A stretch of DNA of 64,000 nt from Portunus trituberculatus (GCF_017591435.1 NC_059299.1:6839980-6903979), one strand, 5' to 3'. Positions 30,330-42,317 are shown, counted from the stretch's first letter. Numbers and translations are program-made. Notes: generated by a model not told the origin, from the sequence alone.

Positions 30330-30860
30330 AAAGGGAAGGGAAGAGCGCTTTGGCTACGAGTTGTGAGGGAAATGCGGAAATGCGGAGGAGGATAAGAGGG
30401 AAGAAAAAAAGGAGTTTGGGGTGGAAAAGGAAAGATAAAGGAAAGGGAGAAAGGAAAGAGAAGAAATGGATGAAGGTGGTAAGGAGGAGGAATAAGAATA
30501 ATGGGAGGAAAAAGCAGTAAATAAGGTGGAATGGCAGAGAATGTAGGGAAATAAACGTGAATGATAAATAGAATTAAAACCTGTTATGAAAGGAAAATAA
30601 GAGGAATAAGAGAAGCATGAGAGAAAATATATAAGAAAAATAGAAAAATAAATGAAGGTAAAAGAAAGTATAGAAAAAAGAGGAAACATTGAGGAAAAGA
30701 AACTCGAAAAGAAGAAAAGACAAGAAAAAGTAAAGAAAAACTGAAGAAAAGAAGAAGCGTAAGACTAGAAGAGGAGGAAGTGAGACAGAGTAACAGAAGA
30801 GAGCGACGATAACGAGGAGGAAGAAAAGATAACGATGCAACAATACGCAATCTGCCAGAA
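30330..30860. repeat. Purine-rich low-complexity tract
   Basis: GGAAA/AAGAA-biased sequence. The minus-strand open frames of about 90-110 codons are F/S/L-rich and due to composition. Confidence 0.65.
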
Positions 30861-30864
30861 ATTA

Positions 30865-30952
30865 AGTAGAAGTAGTAGTAGTAGTAGTAGTAGCAGTAGC
30901 AGTAGCAGTAGTAGTAGTAGTAGCAGTAGTAGCAGTAGTAGAAGCAGTAGTA
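30865..30952. repeat. (AGT)/(AGC) triplet array
   Basis: Imperfect AGT/AGC array of 88 bp. Confidence 0.95.
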
Positions 30953-31263
30953 TAAATAGAAGTGAAAAAAAGGAAAATAGAAAAAAAAAAACCCTGCAGA
31001 ATTCCAAGAGGCTGCAAGATGTGTTCAAATTTGTACCCCATCTCTCCCCTCTGGTTCTGTGCCACTCTTCCAGACACACTATCGCCCCTCTTGTGCCAGG
31101 CGCCCCTTATTTATGCCCCCCGCCCCTCTTTATGGTCCCTTGGGGTGCAAGTTAGGGGGTGTGGGGGGCACCTTCTGCATCGCTCGTTCCTACCTATAAA
31201 TGTCTCCAACAGATGATTGCCTCTTTAATAACAGTATTATACTCCTACACACTGCAGTGGAGG

Positions 31264-31341
31264 AAGAAGAAGAGGAGGAGGAGGAGGAGGAGGAGGAGGA
31301 GGAGGAGGAGGAGAGGAGGAGGAGGAGGAGGAGGAGGAGGA
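31264..31341. repeat. (GGA)26 microsatellite
   Basis: GGA array with one lost base near 31312. Confidence 0.96.
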
Positions 31342-31473
31342 GATACTGAAAAAGAAAAGGATCATGTTCTTTATCTACTTTAGTTTCCCCTTCCTTTTTT
31401 TTTTATTGAATGCACCGAAGTTTTATTATCGCTGAAATTTATCCTAACTCCCACCATTGCTCCCACGGGATTC

Positions 31474-31476
<3 letters not shown>

Positions 31477-31523
<47 letters not shown>
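31477..31523. repeat. (CT)23 microsatellite
   Basis: Perfect CT array. Confidence 0.97.
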
Positions 31524-31527
<4 letters not shown>

Positions 31528-31650
31528 GGGCAATAGACAAGCTAGCGCGATGCAAACTTTAGCGAAACACAAAACCTTTACAAAATCCATTGGACGAAAC
31601 TAAAAACTGCAATATCAGGATTCACAAATTATTACGTGCGTTTCAGGGAC

Positions 31651-31668
31651 AGCGAGAGCGAGAGCGAG

Positions 31669-31722
<54 letters not shown>
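31651..31722. repeat. (GCGAGA)3 grading into (GA)n
   Basis: Hexanucleotide lead-in followed by a perfect GA run to 31722. Confidence 0.96.
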
Positions 31723-31725
<3 letters not shown>

Positions 31726-31799
31726 GAAAAATGAACGAAGACTGTACAGAGGATGAAAGGAATGTAAAAACTTAAACTGAAAGAGAATACAGAAGTGAG

Positions 31800-31801
<2 letters not shown>

Positions 31802-31876
<75 letters not shown>
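31802..31876. repeat. (GA)37 microsatellite
   Basis: Perfect GA array. The inverted CT array follows 34 bp later. Confidence 0.97.
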
Positions 31877-31877
<1 letters not shown>

Positions 31878-31907
31878 GAAAAGGTTATATTCTCCAAAGT
31901 TCCCATG

Positions 31908-31910
<3 letters not shown>

Positions 31911-31977
<67 letters not shown>
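31911..31977. repeat. (TC)33 microsatellite
   Basis: Perfect TC array; with 31802-31876 it forms a long inverted repeat. Confidence 0.97.
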
Positions 31978-31979
<2 letters not shown>

Positions 31980-31984
31980 TTCCT

Positions 31985-32770
31985 TTCTTTTATTTTACGA
32001 TCAGTCAGACATACACAACTCGCAAGACACTGCAGTTGAGTTGCAGAGTGTGTCGAGAAAATTGTGTTGCGTTGAAATGCGTTGTGTTATGTTGTGTTGG
32101 TACGTCTTCCTGATACGTATTCTTAACCATTCGCGAGTCTTATCTCCGCAAGGTTGAACGGACTCTAGCGGAAGTTAGTGGGATTTGCAAGGGCGCTTTC
32201 ATGTTTCAGGCGATGTTTGACGAGGATTCTGCAACAACAATAGGGTAAACTGTGCACATCTCTTTCTGCTTCTGCGTGTCGAGGTGCCTGCGAGTTGAAC
32301 GGCTTCGAAAGACGAGCACATTTACGCAAATGAAGCGCTAAATTGTATGGATTCCTTGTTTCCGTCTATTATTTCTATTTTATGTGAAGTAATTTTAGGA
32401 GTTTATTTATCTTTTTGTCTTGTTTATACTTGTCTCTCTGAGGTGTGAAATATATAAATGAGGAAATGACAGTAAATAAATACACAAGGACATAAATAAG
32501 AATGGATGATTATTTCAAATGATTCTTAATTTTTTTCTCAGAGTGTAGAAATAATTAACAAAGAAGTATGAATAGGTAAACATATATGAAAAAAAAACAA
32601 AAAAACAGACCAACAAGCTACTGAGACCATGAAATGATTAAAAATACAAATAATAAGAGAAACAACCAGACACTCTTCTCTTCTCTCCCTCCTGTTCCGA
32701 ATATCTACTCTTTGGCAGTCAGTAAAACACGTGATTGGCAGTAATGTATCGAGTGTGGGTATTTATATAT
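31985..32770. other. Unassigned unique sequence
   Basis: About 785 bp with no recognisable gene or shared repeat. Confidence 0.4.
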
Positions 32771-32771
32771 T

Positions 32772-32815
32772 GCTTTTTCCTCCCTCTCCCTCTCCCTCTC
32801 TCTCTCTCTCTCTCA
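32772..32815. repeat. (CTCCCT)/(CT)n short array
   Basis: CTCCCT units grade into CT. Confidence 0.9.
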
Positions 32816-32935
32816 ACACACGTGTATCACAGCGAGTACTTTTACATGAATGCGAATGAGAGTAGGAACGACCAAAAATCTGAAATAACAGGGAATAAAT
32901 GGCATGCATACTTTGTACTTGTCATGCATTTAAAT

Positions 32936-32938
<3 letters not shown>

Positions 32939-33005
<67 letters not shown>
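32939..33005. repeat. (TG)33 microsatellite
   Basis: Perfect TG array, followed by GAGAGT units to 33065. Confidence 0.97.
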
Positions 33006-33006
<1 letters not shown>

Positions 33007-33204
33007 GATGAGTACTGTGAGAGTGAGAGTGAGAGTGAGAGAGTGAGAGAGAGATTGAGAGAGATGATTGACGCAGAAGGGGAGAGAGGAAGGGAGAGAG
33101 AGGAAGAGGAGAGATATATATATAGAGAGAGGGATTCAGGCGCCTTTCTATGGGTAAGTCTTCATCGTAGCGTGATGCATAGTAGATGAGGGACGGCAGA
33201 AGAG

Positions 33205-33272
33205 AAGGAGGAGGAGGAGGAGGAGGAGGAGGAGGAGGAGGAGGAGGAGGAGGAGGAGAAGGAGAAGGAGGG
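33205..33272. repeat. (GAG)n array
   Basis: About 18 GAG units ending in GAGAAG variants. Confidence 0.95.
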
Positions 33273-33335
33273 AAGGCAGAAGCAGGATACTAAAAGGAAA
33301 CATCTGAAAAAAAATCGGACATATGACTGAAACAT

Positions 33336-33453
<118 letters not shown>

Positions 33454-33676
33454 AAAAAAGAATCTATAAAAAAAACAACACACATTCCCACTTTCTTTTC
33501 ACAGACGCACTTACTTTTCCCAACCCATACCGTGCGTCTCCCTTCCCCAGACAGCGATGGAGTACCAGAGGGCGAGAATAAGACCCTCTCATATTTCTTA
33601 GCTGTGTTTCGACCTGTATCCGCGAAGAAGGAACCGGGAAGTACTCACCGTGGTTTTAAATGTCACCTGTCGAGAG

Positions 33677-33677
<1 letters not shown>

Positions 33678-33762
<85 letters not shown>
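33678..33762. repeat. (AG)42 microsatellite
   Basis: Perfect AG array. Confidence 0.97.
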
Positions 33763-33764
<2 letters not shown>

Positions 33765-33799
33765 TTTTTTTTTCTCTCTGGTTCGAGGAAAAGCGTCTA

Positions 33800-35140
33800 G
33801 GGAGAAGGATGATCTAGTATAGCATTATTTTGTATCAGGTGGGCGTTCGTTGCTGCTGGTGCCGCCACAAGGGAACACAAAGGAAGGAAAGGACAGCACA
33901 TGACTTCCCTCCTGACATTTACGAGGGTGTTAATGATAAGCTCTTGATTCGTATTCTTAAAAGCTTGATCTCCATAAATTTTTAACACGTTCTATTTTTA
34001 TTTAATTTCCTGACATTTCCAAGAGTAGTTCTCACAATTTTAGTTATAACAGGACAAGAGCTTTACACTGTCAATATAAAAACATTCATGAGAATTTAAT
34101 AATCTATGTAATCTTTCAAAGCAGTTGGTATGAAAGGATAATGTTTAAACTGTAATAACACTAAGCCTTGCGTGTTAGAAGCCACCAGAGGGCACCACAG
34201 CGGCCCAGAAAGCGAGAGGTACATACTTAAATAGCTATTCCAGACACCACGGCCTCGAGTAACAAAGAAAAGAGAAAGGAACTACATCATGTTAATCCAA
34301 ACGGAAAAAAAAGATCTTTCAGGATTTCTTCACGATAAATCAACGCGGTAAAAAAGGGGTAGAAAGGACTGATAACCTCCGTAAATCAAGTACAAAGGGC
34401 AAAAAACATCGAACGGTGTTATGTAACCAAATAAGACCAATACTGAGGCTCCAGGCCACGGAATACGACCAATCGACCAAGATATAGTGAGAGAAACGAC
34501 CACCTCCTTCAGTTCAGCCAGATTCAGGAGGGAGGCAACCAGAGACCCTTCGGCTTCCACATGACGAAGGATTACCCAGGCAAGGGAAGGGCGAAGGACA
34601 CGCAGGAAACCCCGTAGGAGCCTCCAGGATTCAGGTTACGCTCGTCCGATGGGAAATTTGTGAGACTTGCGTTCCCTCCCAAGAGTGGAACTTCATGTCG
34701 GAGTGTGGTCCCTCGATTTATAACTTGGACTCGACTTCACTCGTGACCTGGCGGGGAAAGTCAACCAGAGGGGCAGCTGAGTCTCGCCTTTGTACGTCCC
34801 TCGTGCTGTCAAGGCAGTCTTATCTCCGCCCGTCTCTCGGTAAAGGAGGTTTTTTGGGTTCGAGATAGTGATAATACTGGCTTGTGTTGTGCTCTATCCT
34901 ATCCTCCTTCCTGTCCGACCCACCCTGATGTCTCTCTTCTTTTCAGGGGGAGATCAAAATCACTTTCCCTCTATTTACGCTCCTGTTTATCTTCTGATGG
35001 TGAAAACACTACTTGGAAATTACGTGCAAACTCGATGCGCCCTTCAAGTGTTTATCACCTAAGGAAGCTTGTTTGGGCAGCTTCAAAATGTGTGAAAGTG
35101 CTACATTGTTAAGATGACGTGGGAATGTAAGGAGATAAGA
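33800..35140. other. Unassigned unique sequence, 1.3 kb
   Basis: The longest stretch between 23 and 44 kb without simple repeats. Short open frames (34330-34560 minus, 34868-35062 plus) show no domain. A splice-aware search would be needed to detect an exon. Confidence 0.35.
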
Positions 35141-35141
35141 C

Positions 35142-35146
<5 letters not shown>

Positions 35147-35178
<32 letters not shown>
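35147..35178. repeat. (CT)16 microsatellite
   Basis: Perfect CT array. Confidence 0.95.
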
Positions 35179-35180
<2 letters not shown>

Positions 35181-35279
35181 GACTAAAGATATTGGGTATT
35201 TTCTATCTATCATGTTTCTCTGTTTTCTCCTTGATTTATAGTATTGATTACAGGAAAATAAATAATTCTAGGCGCGAGC

Positions 35280-35317
<38 letters not shown>
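35280..35317. repeat. (GT)19 microsatellite
   Basis: Perfect GT array. Confidence 0.95.
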
Positions 35318-35320
<3 letters not shown>

Positions 35321-35498
35321 AAGAAAGTAGAATCAGTATCAGAATCATAAAGAAAATCAAGTGAAGAAAAACAAGCTAGAAACGGAAATCAAATAATACA
35401 AAGAACGCTATAGAAAAAAAAGGAAAGGAAAGTAATAAAGAAAATAAATAAATGAGGGAATTATTCATCCTTCAATGTTCTTCAGGAATGACGAGGCA

Positions 35499-35501
<3 letters not shown>

Positions 35502-35550
<49 letters not shown>
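35502..35550. repeat. (CT)24 microsatellite
   Basis: Perfect CT array. Confidence 0.96.
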
Positions 35551-35553
<3 letters not shown>

Positions 35554-35574
35554 GAAGAAAATTTATGATGTGTC

Positions 35575-36130
35575 AGTGATCTCTTGTTCCTCCTCCTCTC
35601 GTTTTCTTCCTAAGCTTTCTCCTCCTTATTCCTCCTCCTCTTTTTCTTCCTCCTCCTCCTCTTCCTCTTCCTACATATTTACCTCTTTATCATTCTTCCT
35701 CTTCCTCCTCATCTACGTTTCTTTCCTAGCCTTTCCAATTTCATTCTTCCTTTTTTTGGTCTTTTTCCTCACTTTTCTTTCATTGTCTTATTTTCTTGTT
35801 CGTAATTCTCTTCCACTTTTCCTTTCATTCCTTCATCTTCCTTCTCTTTTATTCATATATTTCTTCTTGCTACTTTTCCTTCTCTTCTTCCTCTTCTTCT
35901 TTCTCTTCTTCCTTTTCTATTTGTGTCTTTCATCCTCCTACTTTTCCTCTTCCTCCTTTTCTTCCTGTTTCTCTTCTTCTTCCTCTTCCTCCTCTTTTAT
36001 TCATGTCTTTCATCCTCTTACTTTTCCTCTTCCTCCGTTTCTTCCTCTTCCTTCTCTTCTATTCATACCTTTCATCCTCCTACTTTTCCTCTTCCTCTTC
36101 TTCGTCCTCTTCCTCCTCTCCTTCCTGCTA
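35575..36130. repeat. Pyrimidine-rich imperfect minisatellite
   Basis: CTTCCTCCTC-type tract with recurring TTTCATCCTCCTACTTTTCC (about 35928, 36008 variant, 36070), giving a loose 65-80 bp period. Frames read L/S/F-rich. Confidence 0.82.
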
Positions 36131-36474
36131 TTCTGAGTCAATACGGGAGGTGAGTGAGAAAATAAAATGTCGCTGAGGGAATAAAGAAAGATGGAAATAA
36201 AGGAAGGGGAAAAATAAAGCGACAGTAAAGCGGAAATTAATTGCATTGTGATTATTTTCTGATTACCACGACAGAAGTGATTTGGTTTAATGGGTTTATT
36301 GGCCGTAATCACCTTTGGGTTTTTATATCTAAGTAATTAGTAGTTGTAGTAATTAGCTGTGAGGTAATTTTTTGTATTTTACTTAATAGTTGTTTAGATT
36401 TTACTGGATTTGTGTTTTTTTTTTTTTTAAGTAGGATAGTTTTTTTTTGGTGGGGGGGGTTAGTACCTTAGTGG

Positions 36475-36700
36475 GTCTTTTTGATGTTGTTGTTGTATTT
36501 GATGTAGTAGTAGTAGTAGCAGTAGTAATAGTAGTTTTTATTGTTGTTGATATTTTTGTTGATATTTTTGTTGTTATTTTTGTTGTTGTTGTTGTTGTAT
36601 CTGATGTAGTAGTAGTAGTAGTAATTGTTATCGTTGTTGCTGTTGTTCTTGTTGATATTTTTGTTGTTGTTGTTGTTGTTGTTATTGTTGTTTTCCTAAT
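36475..36700. repeat. Imperfect GTT/AGT triplet array
   Basis: GTTGTT, GTAGTA and GATATTTTTGTT units. GATGTAGTAGTAGTAGTA recurs near 36500 and 36602, giving a period of about 100 bp. Confidence 0.88.
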
Positions 36701-36737
36701 GTTACGTCCCTTGCACTAAAAAGTCATGCACTCATTA

Positions 36738-37260
36738 TTTTGATATATTTCCATTGTTCTTTTCACCAATGATTGACTAGGAACCTCATATTTCAATAAT
36801 GATTTCACTTATTGAGTTTTCAGTTATCATACGTGTTTTCATTACTTAATTAAATTTTGAATGGCGATCTTATACCTTCACCCTTCAGTACCAGGATGCG
36901 TTTCCATATTCATTTTGGTAACTGCATGGTGATTTCATACAGCTCCAGAAACTCATGTGGGGATTAAGATAGTGAAGACTGTAGCCATTAATCTTCTGAC
37001 TTCCATAGACCCTTCCTAATGTCTATAAATCCGTTTAATCACACCCAAAACTCAAGGTAAAAATACGTCCAGTACTGAAAGGATTTAATGGGTTTTATTA
37101 TCATTATCATCACCTTTTGTATTATTTCCATTGCTATTTGTCTTTATCTTATCGACTGTTGACTGGCGGGTTCATCATATTTCAATAATGCTTTTACTTT
37201 ATCATAATTTTTTTTTTTTTCAGCGGTCATATCCGAGTTTCCATTCACCTCATTAGCATC
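36738..37260. repeat. Degenerate duplication around MITE copy 5
   Basis: CCATTGTTCTTTTCACC...GATTGACTAGG...CATATTTCAATAATGATT (36750-36830) resembles CCATTGCTATTTGTC...TGTTGACTGGC...CATATTTCAATAATGCTT (37126-37195). The MITE lies between the two halves. Confidence 0.65.
36876..37088 (+). mobile_element. TTAA-flanked MITE, copy 5
   Basis: About 213 bp. Starts CTTCACCCTTCAGTACCAGG and ends CCAGTACTGAAAGGATTTAA. The interior has CAGAAACTCATGTGGGGATT and CTTCTGACTTCCATAGACCC. The left TTAA is degraded. It lies between two related flanking copies of an older local duplication (36738-37260). Confidence 0.85.
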
Positions 37261-37447
37261 TCCCGTTACTAATTCTCTTTGTGTTTCGTAACCAAAGCCT
37301 CTAGATAACTATTGGGTTACGTGTTTTCTTTCCGAGTGACTGCTTATCATCTGCCAGTGTGTCTGTTTACCTGCCTGTTAGTTTCTTTCTCTTTCCCTGT
37401 TTGTTTGCCAATTTGTCTCCCCCAGTTTTTATGATTCCCTGTTTGTT

Positions 37448-37448
<1 letters not shown>

Positions 37449-37498
<50 letters not shown>
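37449..37498. repeat. (TC)25 microsatellite
   Basis: Perfect TC array. Confidence 0.96.
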
Positions 37499-37502
<4 letters not shown>

Positions 37503-37769
37503 TTTCTGTTTGTCCACTTATTTGCCCGACCCCCTCCTCTCTCTCTCTCTCTCTCTCTTTCCCCTCTACTTTCACGCTTGCAATCTGATTTACCTCCCCG
37601 ATTCATCCTTCCTCTTACTCCTCTTTCATCTTTTTTTCCACCCGTCCTTCTCCTCTTCCTCGTCTTTTACATCCCACGCCACACGGGAATCAGAACGACA
37701 CCAGATGCTTCGTGTCACTTGCCTTCAAAAATAGAACATTTGTTATTCATCTCATTGCTCCTTTTAGCC

Positions 37770-37770
<1 letters not shown>

Positions 37771-37817
<47 letters not shown>
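37771..37817. repeat. (AG)23 microsatellite
   Basis: Perfect AG array. Confidence 0.96.
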
Positions 37818-37818
<1 letters not shown>

Positions 37819-38149
37819 GCTATCCACCACTCCTCTACCACATTTGACACCTAATACTTTACATCAATATTTTTCAAGGTAATCTTTCGTTTCTCACCTC
37901 AAGGGATTAATACTCGGCAGGTTGGTTGGTTTCACGGTAAAAATGTGGTTAATTCTAGTCACCTGATTCGTGTTTGTCTTGTTTAATTGCTGGAAAGAGT
38001 GGGATAGAGTGAGAGGGAGAAGAAAATGAGGAGTTTTTTTGAAGGATGTTCTCAAGAGTCATGAAAAATTCAGCTTTCGTGGTTGTGCTTCTCTTATCTA
38101 ATGTTGCGTTGTGTTTCTATAATTTTTCCTATCGTGGTAAGTGGATAAA

Positions 38150-38150
<1 letters not shown>
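37818..38150. other. Unassigned unique sequence
   Basis: Nothing recognised. Confidence 0.4.

Positions 38151-38151
<1 letters not shown>

Positions 38152-38183
<32 letters not shown>
38152..38183. repeat. (TC)16 microsatellite
   Basis: Perfect TC array. Confidence 0.95.
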
Positions 38184-38186
<3 letters not shown>

Positions 38187-38249
38187 GCATCACCAGCACG
38201 CGACAAAAAAGACAATAACTTCACTATTTCCCTACCGAGCTGGCGCCGC

Positions 38250-38302
38250 TGTGGTGGTGGTGGTGGTGGTGGTGGTGGTGGTGGCGGCAGTGGTGGTGGT
38301 AG
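38250..38302. repeat. (GTG)n array
   Basis: GTG triplets with GGC/AGT interruptions at the 3' end. Confidence 0.93.
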
Positions 38303-38662
38303 AGGACTGCCTAACTCTGGTCACTCTTTCGGGGGAATAATTTAATAAACTAATCACGTTGAGAGAAGAATGGAAGGAAAGAGAAAGAGAAAAAAAGACA
38401 TAGGAGAAAAAAATAATAAAAAGAAGAACGATAGAAGAAGAGAAAAAAAGGGGACGATTCTGTGAAGGTAACCGTAAAAATGATGTAGAAAAAGCGGTAG
38501 AAATATGTAAATGACAGACAGGGAACGCGGGGCTAGAGGGCAAATTAATTCAAACATCCCTTTTTACCTTTTCCTTCTCTCTCTTTCCCGAAGCGAGGAA
38601 GCGCACGTACAACAAAGGGAACCAGGAAAATATTAAAGAAATGCAACTCATCACCTAATGAC

Positions 38663-38666
<4 letters not shown>

Positions 38667-38729
<63 letters not shown>
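38667..38729. repeat. (AG)31 microsatellite, left arm
   Basis: Perfect AG array of 63 bp. A matching CT array lies 55 bp away. Confidence 0.97.
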
Positions 38730-38731
<2 letters not shown>

Positions 38732-38782
38732 AATTGCTGGACATATATGTAAGCCTTTGAAAGATAGAATGAGAGTGACAGC

Positions 38783-38784
<2 letters not shown>

Positions 38785-38849
<65 letters not shown>
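38785..38849. repeat. (CT)32 microsatellite, right arm
   Basis: Perfect CT array almost equal in length to the AG array at 38667-38729, so the pair can fold back on itself. Confidence 0.97.
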
Positions 38850-38851
<2 letters not shown>

Positions 38852-39188
38852 GCACGCCACCTCTATCAACAACAAGCTCCAGTATGATCTATTGCAGGAT
38901 TATCAGCAGCAGACAAGGCCAAAATATCTCACAGTGAGGATGTATACACGCACAGCTCTGGCCGCGAGAGGTTCAAAACATGTCAGGTAGAGAGAGAAAA
39001 CTGTGGAATTAAAGTAGAGGCAGTAAAGGTAGCTGTGGGGCCAAAAAAGTGTGTTAGTTCAAGGCCGGACAAAAAAATGAGGTAGCTAAGAGTACTAGAG
39101 GAGAGAAGAATAAGTTAGGAAAAAGTTAATTTGACGACAAGGTGAGAATATAAAATACGAGGGAAAAAAAAAATGGTGTAGTGTAAGA
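38850..39188. other. Unassigned unique sequence
   Basis: Nothing recognised. Confidence 0.4.
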
Positions 39189-39223
39189 CTAGTGGTGGTG
39201 GTGGTGGTGGTGGTGGTGGTGGT
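39189..39223. repeat. (GGT)11 microsatellite
   Basis: Perfect triplet array. Confidence 0.95.
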
Positions 39224-39364
39224 GACAGGGGAAACTCAAAGAATTTTTCAGTTTCCCACAAAACAACTTCTTTAATGAGACTTGTTGTTTTTGGCGCTTT
39301 CGTGTCTATCTGTCTGTCTGTCTGTCATGGGGGAAGACAAAGCAATAAACTATCGATGAGTCGG

Positions 39365-39499
<135 letters not shown>

Positions 39500-40120
39500 A
39501 GCAATAAGAATAAGTAGATAATAAAACGGAGAAACTGAGGGATAGAGGAAAAAATGGAATGAAATACAAAAAAAATAAGTAATGAAATAAGGAAAAAGAA
39601 TAGAATGAGACAAAACAAGATGAATAGCTAAAGAGAGATGAGAAGGGATGGGAAGGAGGAATAAAAAGCTTTGATGGGAGAGAGTGAGATGAACAAAGAG
39701 GAGAGAAGAGAGGAATGGGAGGGAGGGAAACATGAGTAAGAAACAGAGTGGAGGGAAAATGGCGCGCTATAACTTAGGGAGGATATCCAGGCAGTAAAAG
39801 TGAATGGTAAGATGAAGGAAAACAATAACACGAGATGGAGAAGCAGGGAAAAATACAAATTGGAGACGGAAAACACCGAGCAGGGAAATTACTTTAAGAA
39901 AATGAAAGAAGCGAAATGAGAAAGGATGCTTCTTGTATAATGCATGGAGGGAAATATTTCACTTTCAGTAAATTCTCTTCTAAAGACTTGACATTACGAG
40001 ACATAAAAAAAAGACGCTTAATTTACTCGCAAAAAGTTCCTAGTGTCTGTAAAGCGTAATGATGCAAGGTAAGGCGAAATATTAAAAATAAATTTTAATT
40101 GGATGCCAAAGATGTAATAT
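39500..40120. other. A/G-biased unassigned sequence
   Basis: GAATGAGAC- and GGAGGGAAA-type low-complexity sequence. No gene. Confidence 0.45.
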
Positions 40121-40333
40121 TTAACCTTTTCGTACCATGACACCTTTTCATATTCATTCTGCTTACTATTTGGTGATTTTATAAAGCTTCAGAAACTCAT
40201 GGGGGGGATTGGAATAGTGAAGACTGCGGCCATTAATCTTCTGACTTCTATAGACTTTTCTAATGTCAATAAAATGGTCTAATAGTGCATAAAATCTCAG
40301 GGTAAAAATGTGCCCCATTATTGAAGGGGTTAA
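40121..40333 (+). mobile_element. TTAA-flanked MITE, copy 6
   Basis: Starts TTAACCTTTTCGTACCATGA and ends TTATTGAAGGGGTTAA, with TTAA at both edges. The interior CATATTCATTCTGCTTACTA and CTTCTGACTTCTATAGAC match the family. 213 bp. Confidence 0.88.
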
Positions 40334-40693
40334 TATTAGAACAAATCTTGGTCTTGGTGAGATTATCAAAGACACGAAATTGTACATGTTAAATTCTAAA
40401 ACGAAGAAGTTCACTGATAACAAAAAAAAAAGAAAAGAAAAACTGAATAACTCATCCATAAACAAAAACTTACCTGAACTTTGCACTAAAATTCTTAGAC
40501 AGATACGAAAAAAAAAAAAAAAAATCAGATGAAAAATTAAGCTGAATATTGACTAAATTCTCAAACCATAGAATGAATCACCATCAACTAACAACCAGAA
40601 AAAAAGTAAATAAATGAATTAATTAAACAGAGCAACTAACAACCACAGATGCCATTTCCTGTCCTCTCAAACACCACCTTATTTTCATTTTTC
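40334..40693. other. Unassigned A-rich sequence
   Basis: Nothing recognised between MITE copy 6 and the family B SINE. Confidence 0.4.
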
Positions 40694-40904
40694 TATTTAT
40701 ACCATGTGGGCTTTTCACGGGAATATCTGGGCTAAAGGGGGTACTTTTTGGTGTATCTCTTATTTAAAGCCCACCCGCTAGGAAACCCTTGCCCTGAGTG
40801 AGGAAGCCCAACCTACACTCGGACCGTGGACATGATTCGAACCCGTACGCTTGGAGACCTCTCAGACCCCAAAGCACGCATGGTTCCACTGTACCACGGC
40901 GGCC
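40694..40904 (-). mobile_element. SINE family B, tRNA-related head, copy 2
   Basis: About 210 bp on the minus strand, with a more complete head than copy 1: GCCGCCGTGGTACAGTGGAA (A box TGGTACAGTGG) and B box GGTTCGAATC. The 3' end is GTATAAATAG. Its 5' end touches MITE copy 7 at 40905, so one of the two was inserted at or truncated against the other. Confidence 0.85.
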
Positions 40905-41102
40905 CCTTCCGTACTGAGACTCATTTTCACCTCGATTTTTGGGTATAACGACGATTTTATTGACATTAGGAAGGGTCTAAAGAGGTCAAAAGAATAATGG
41001 CCAGAGTTTTCACTATTCTAATCCCACCATGAGTTTCTGAATCTGTGTAAAATCGCCGAACAGTAACCAGAAAACTGAATTCTGAAACTAAGAATTTTAA
41101 CA
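40905..41102 (-). mobile_element. TTAA-flanked MITE, copy 7 (abuts a family B SINE)
   Basis: Starts CCCTTCCGTACTGAGAC directly at the SINE head. It keeps the ATTAGGAAGGGTC and AATGGCCAGAG blocks and fades at about 41102 (TTTTAAC). The outer TTA of the left end is missing, presumably lost at the SINE junction. Confidence 0.75.
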
Positions 41103-41287
41103 ACTCGTCACTCTCCGCTACTACAGAATTAAAAATGATGCAACGAGATTGACAAAGTTTCCAGTTACCTCGCCAGCTTACCAATTCCTTGCACTGGTTC
41201 AGAGGGTGTGTTGAAGCAGAATTCGAAGCTTCCCATTGCATAGACGGGTTATCTTATTGGAAGTTTAATTTGATCATGTCAAGATGC

Positions 41288-41290
<3 letters not shown>

Positions 41291-41369
<79 letters not shown>
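41291..41369. repeat. (GA)39 microsatellite
   Basis: Perfect GA array. Confidence 0.97.
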
Positions 41370-41371
<2 letters not shown>

Positions 41372-41417
41372 ATACATCACATAAAAAAAAATAGATATAC
41401 AAGTTTCATCATAACAT

Positions 41418-41468
41418 CCACCACCACTACTACCACCACTACTACCACCACCACCACGACCACCATCA
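41418..41468. repeat. (CCA)/(CTA) triplet array
   Basis: Imperfect CCACCACTA units. Confidence 0.92.
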
Positions 41469-41594
41469 TCACGGCTCCCAACACTCACATTGCTTATCCT
41501 CATGAGAAAAAACCACGTGAGGGACAATATACGTACTCTCAAGGGGAAACGAAGAGGAAATTACACACTTTATGAAGCCTTTAATCCACCTACA

Positions 41595-41596
<2 letters not shown>

Positions 41597-41655
<59 letters not shown>
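41597..41655. repeat. (CT)29 microsatellite
   Basis: Perfect CT array. Confidence 0.97.
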
Positions 41656-41659
<4 letters not shown>

Positions 41660-42080
41660 CTTAAAAACATGTTACATTATTTCCGCATTCATTAAATCAC
41701 TTCTTTATTAATTTATACAACATGTCTTGCTTTCACAAACCTCACTCATGCATTAATATGATTACATTTTGTCATCTTATAAACTGATCACAAATTTTCT
41801 AGGTCAAGTATTTTCTCTGCACTTATTTTGTTACGATCTCTCACCTTTAAAGAGTTCTTGCATCGAGTACTTATCTGTCTATCTGTCTATTTTTCAGTCT
41901 TCTCTCCTTTATTTTCCTGACCATCTCTTTCTTCTCTCTCTCTCTCTATTATCTATTCAGTTGTGTACCTTTTCTAACTGCCAAGCCATCTGCCTGTCTC
42001 CTGTCCGTCTTCATCTCCGGCTCCCACTGTTGCCTCAAGCTCGTGTCCCTTCGCGGGAGATGTAATTCCGAGATGCAAGA
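41660..42080. other. Unassigned pyrimidine-biased sequence
   Basis: Nothing recognised apart from CTGTCTAT repeats near 41875. Confidence 0.4.
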
Positions 42081-42178
42081 AAGAAAAAAAACAACACCTA
42101 AGAACAGACAGCCAGACAGACAGATAAGAATGATAACCAGACAGGCAGAGAGATAAAAGCTGAAACAAACACAAACGA

Positions 42179-42181
<3 letters not shown>

Positions 42182-42269
<88 letters not shown>
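42182..42269. repeat. (AG)44 microsatellite
   Basis: Perfect AG array, preceded by CAGACAGACAGATA units. Confidence 0.97.
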
Positions 42270-42270
<1 letters not shown>

Positions 42271-42314
42271 GAGAGACATACGATAAAAAAAGAAGAGAAA
42301 CCGAACACACAATG

Positions 42315-42317
<3 letters not shown>

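Noticed and set aside
34330..34560. Possible exon on the minus strand (76 codons)
   Set aside because: No recognisable family, and splice sites cannot be assigned without transcript data.
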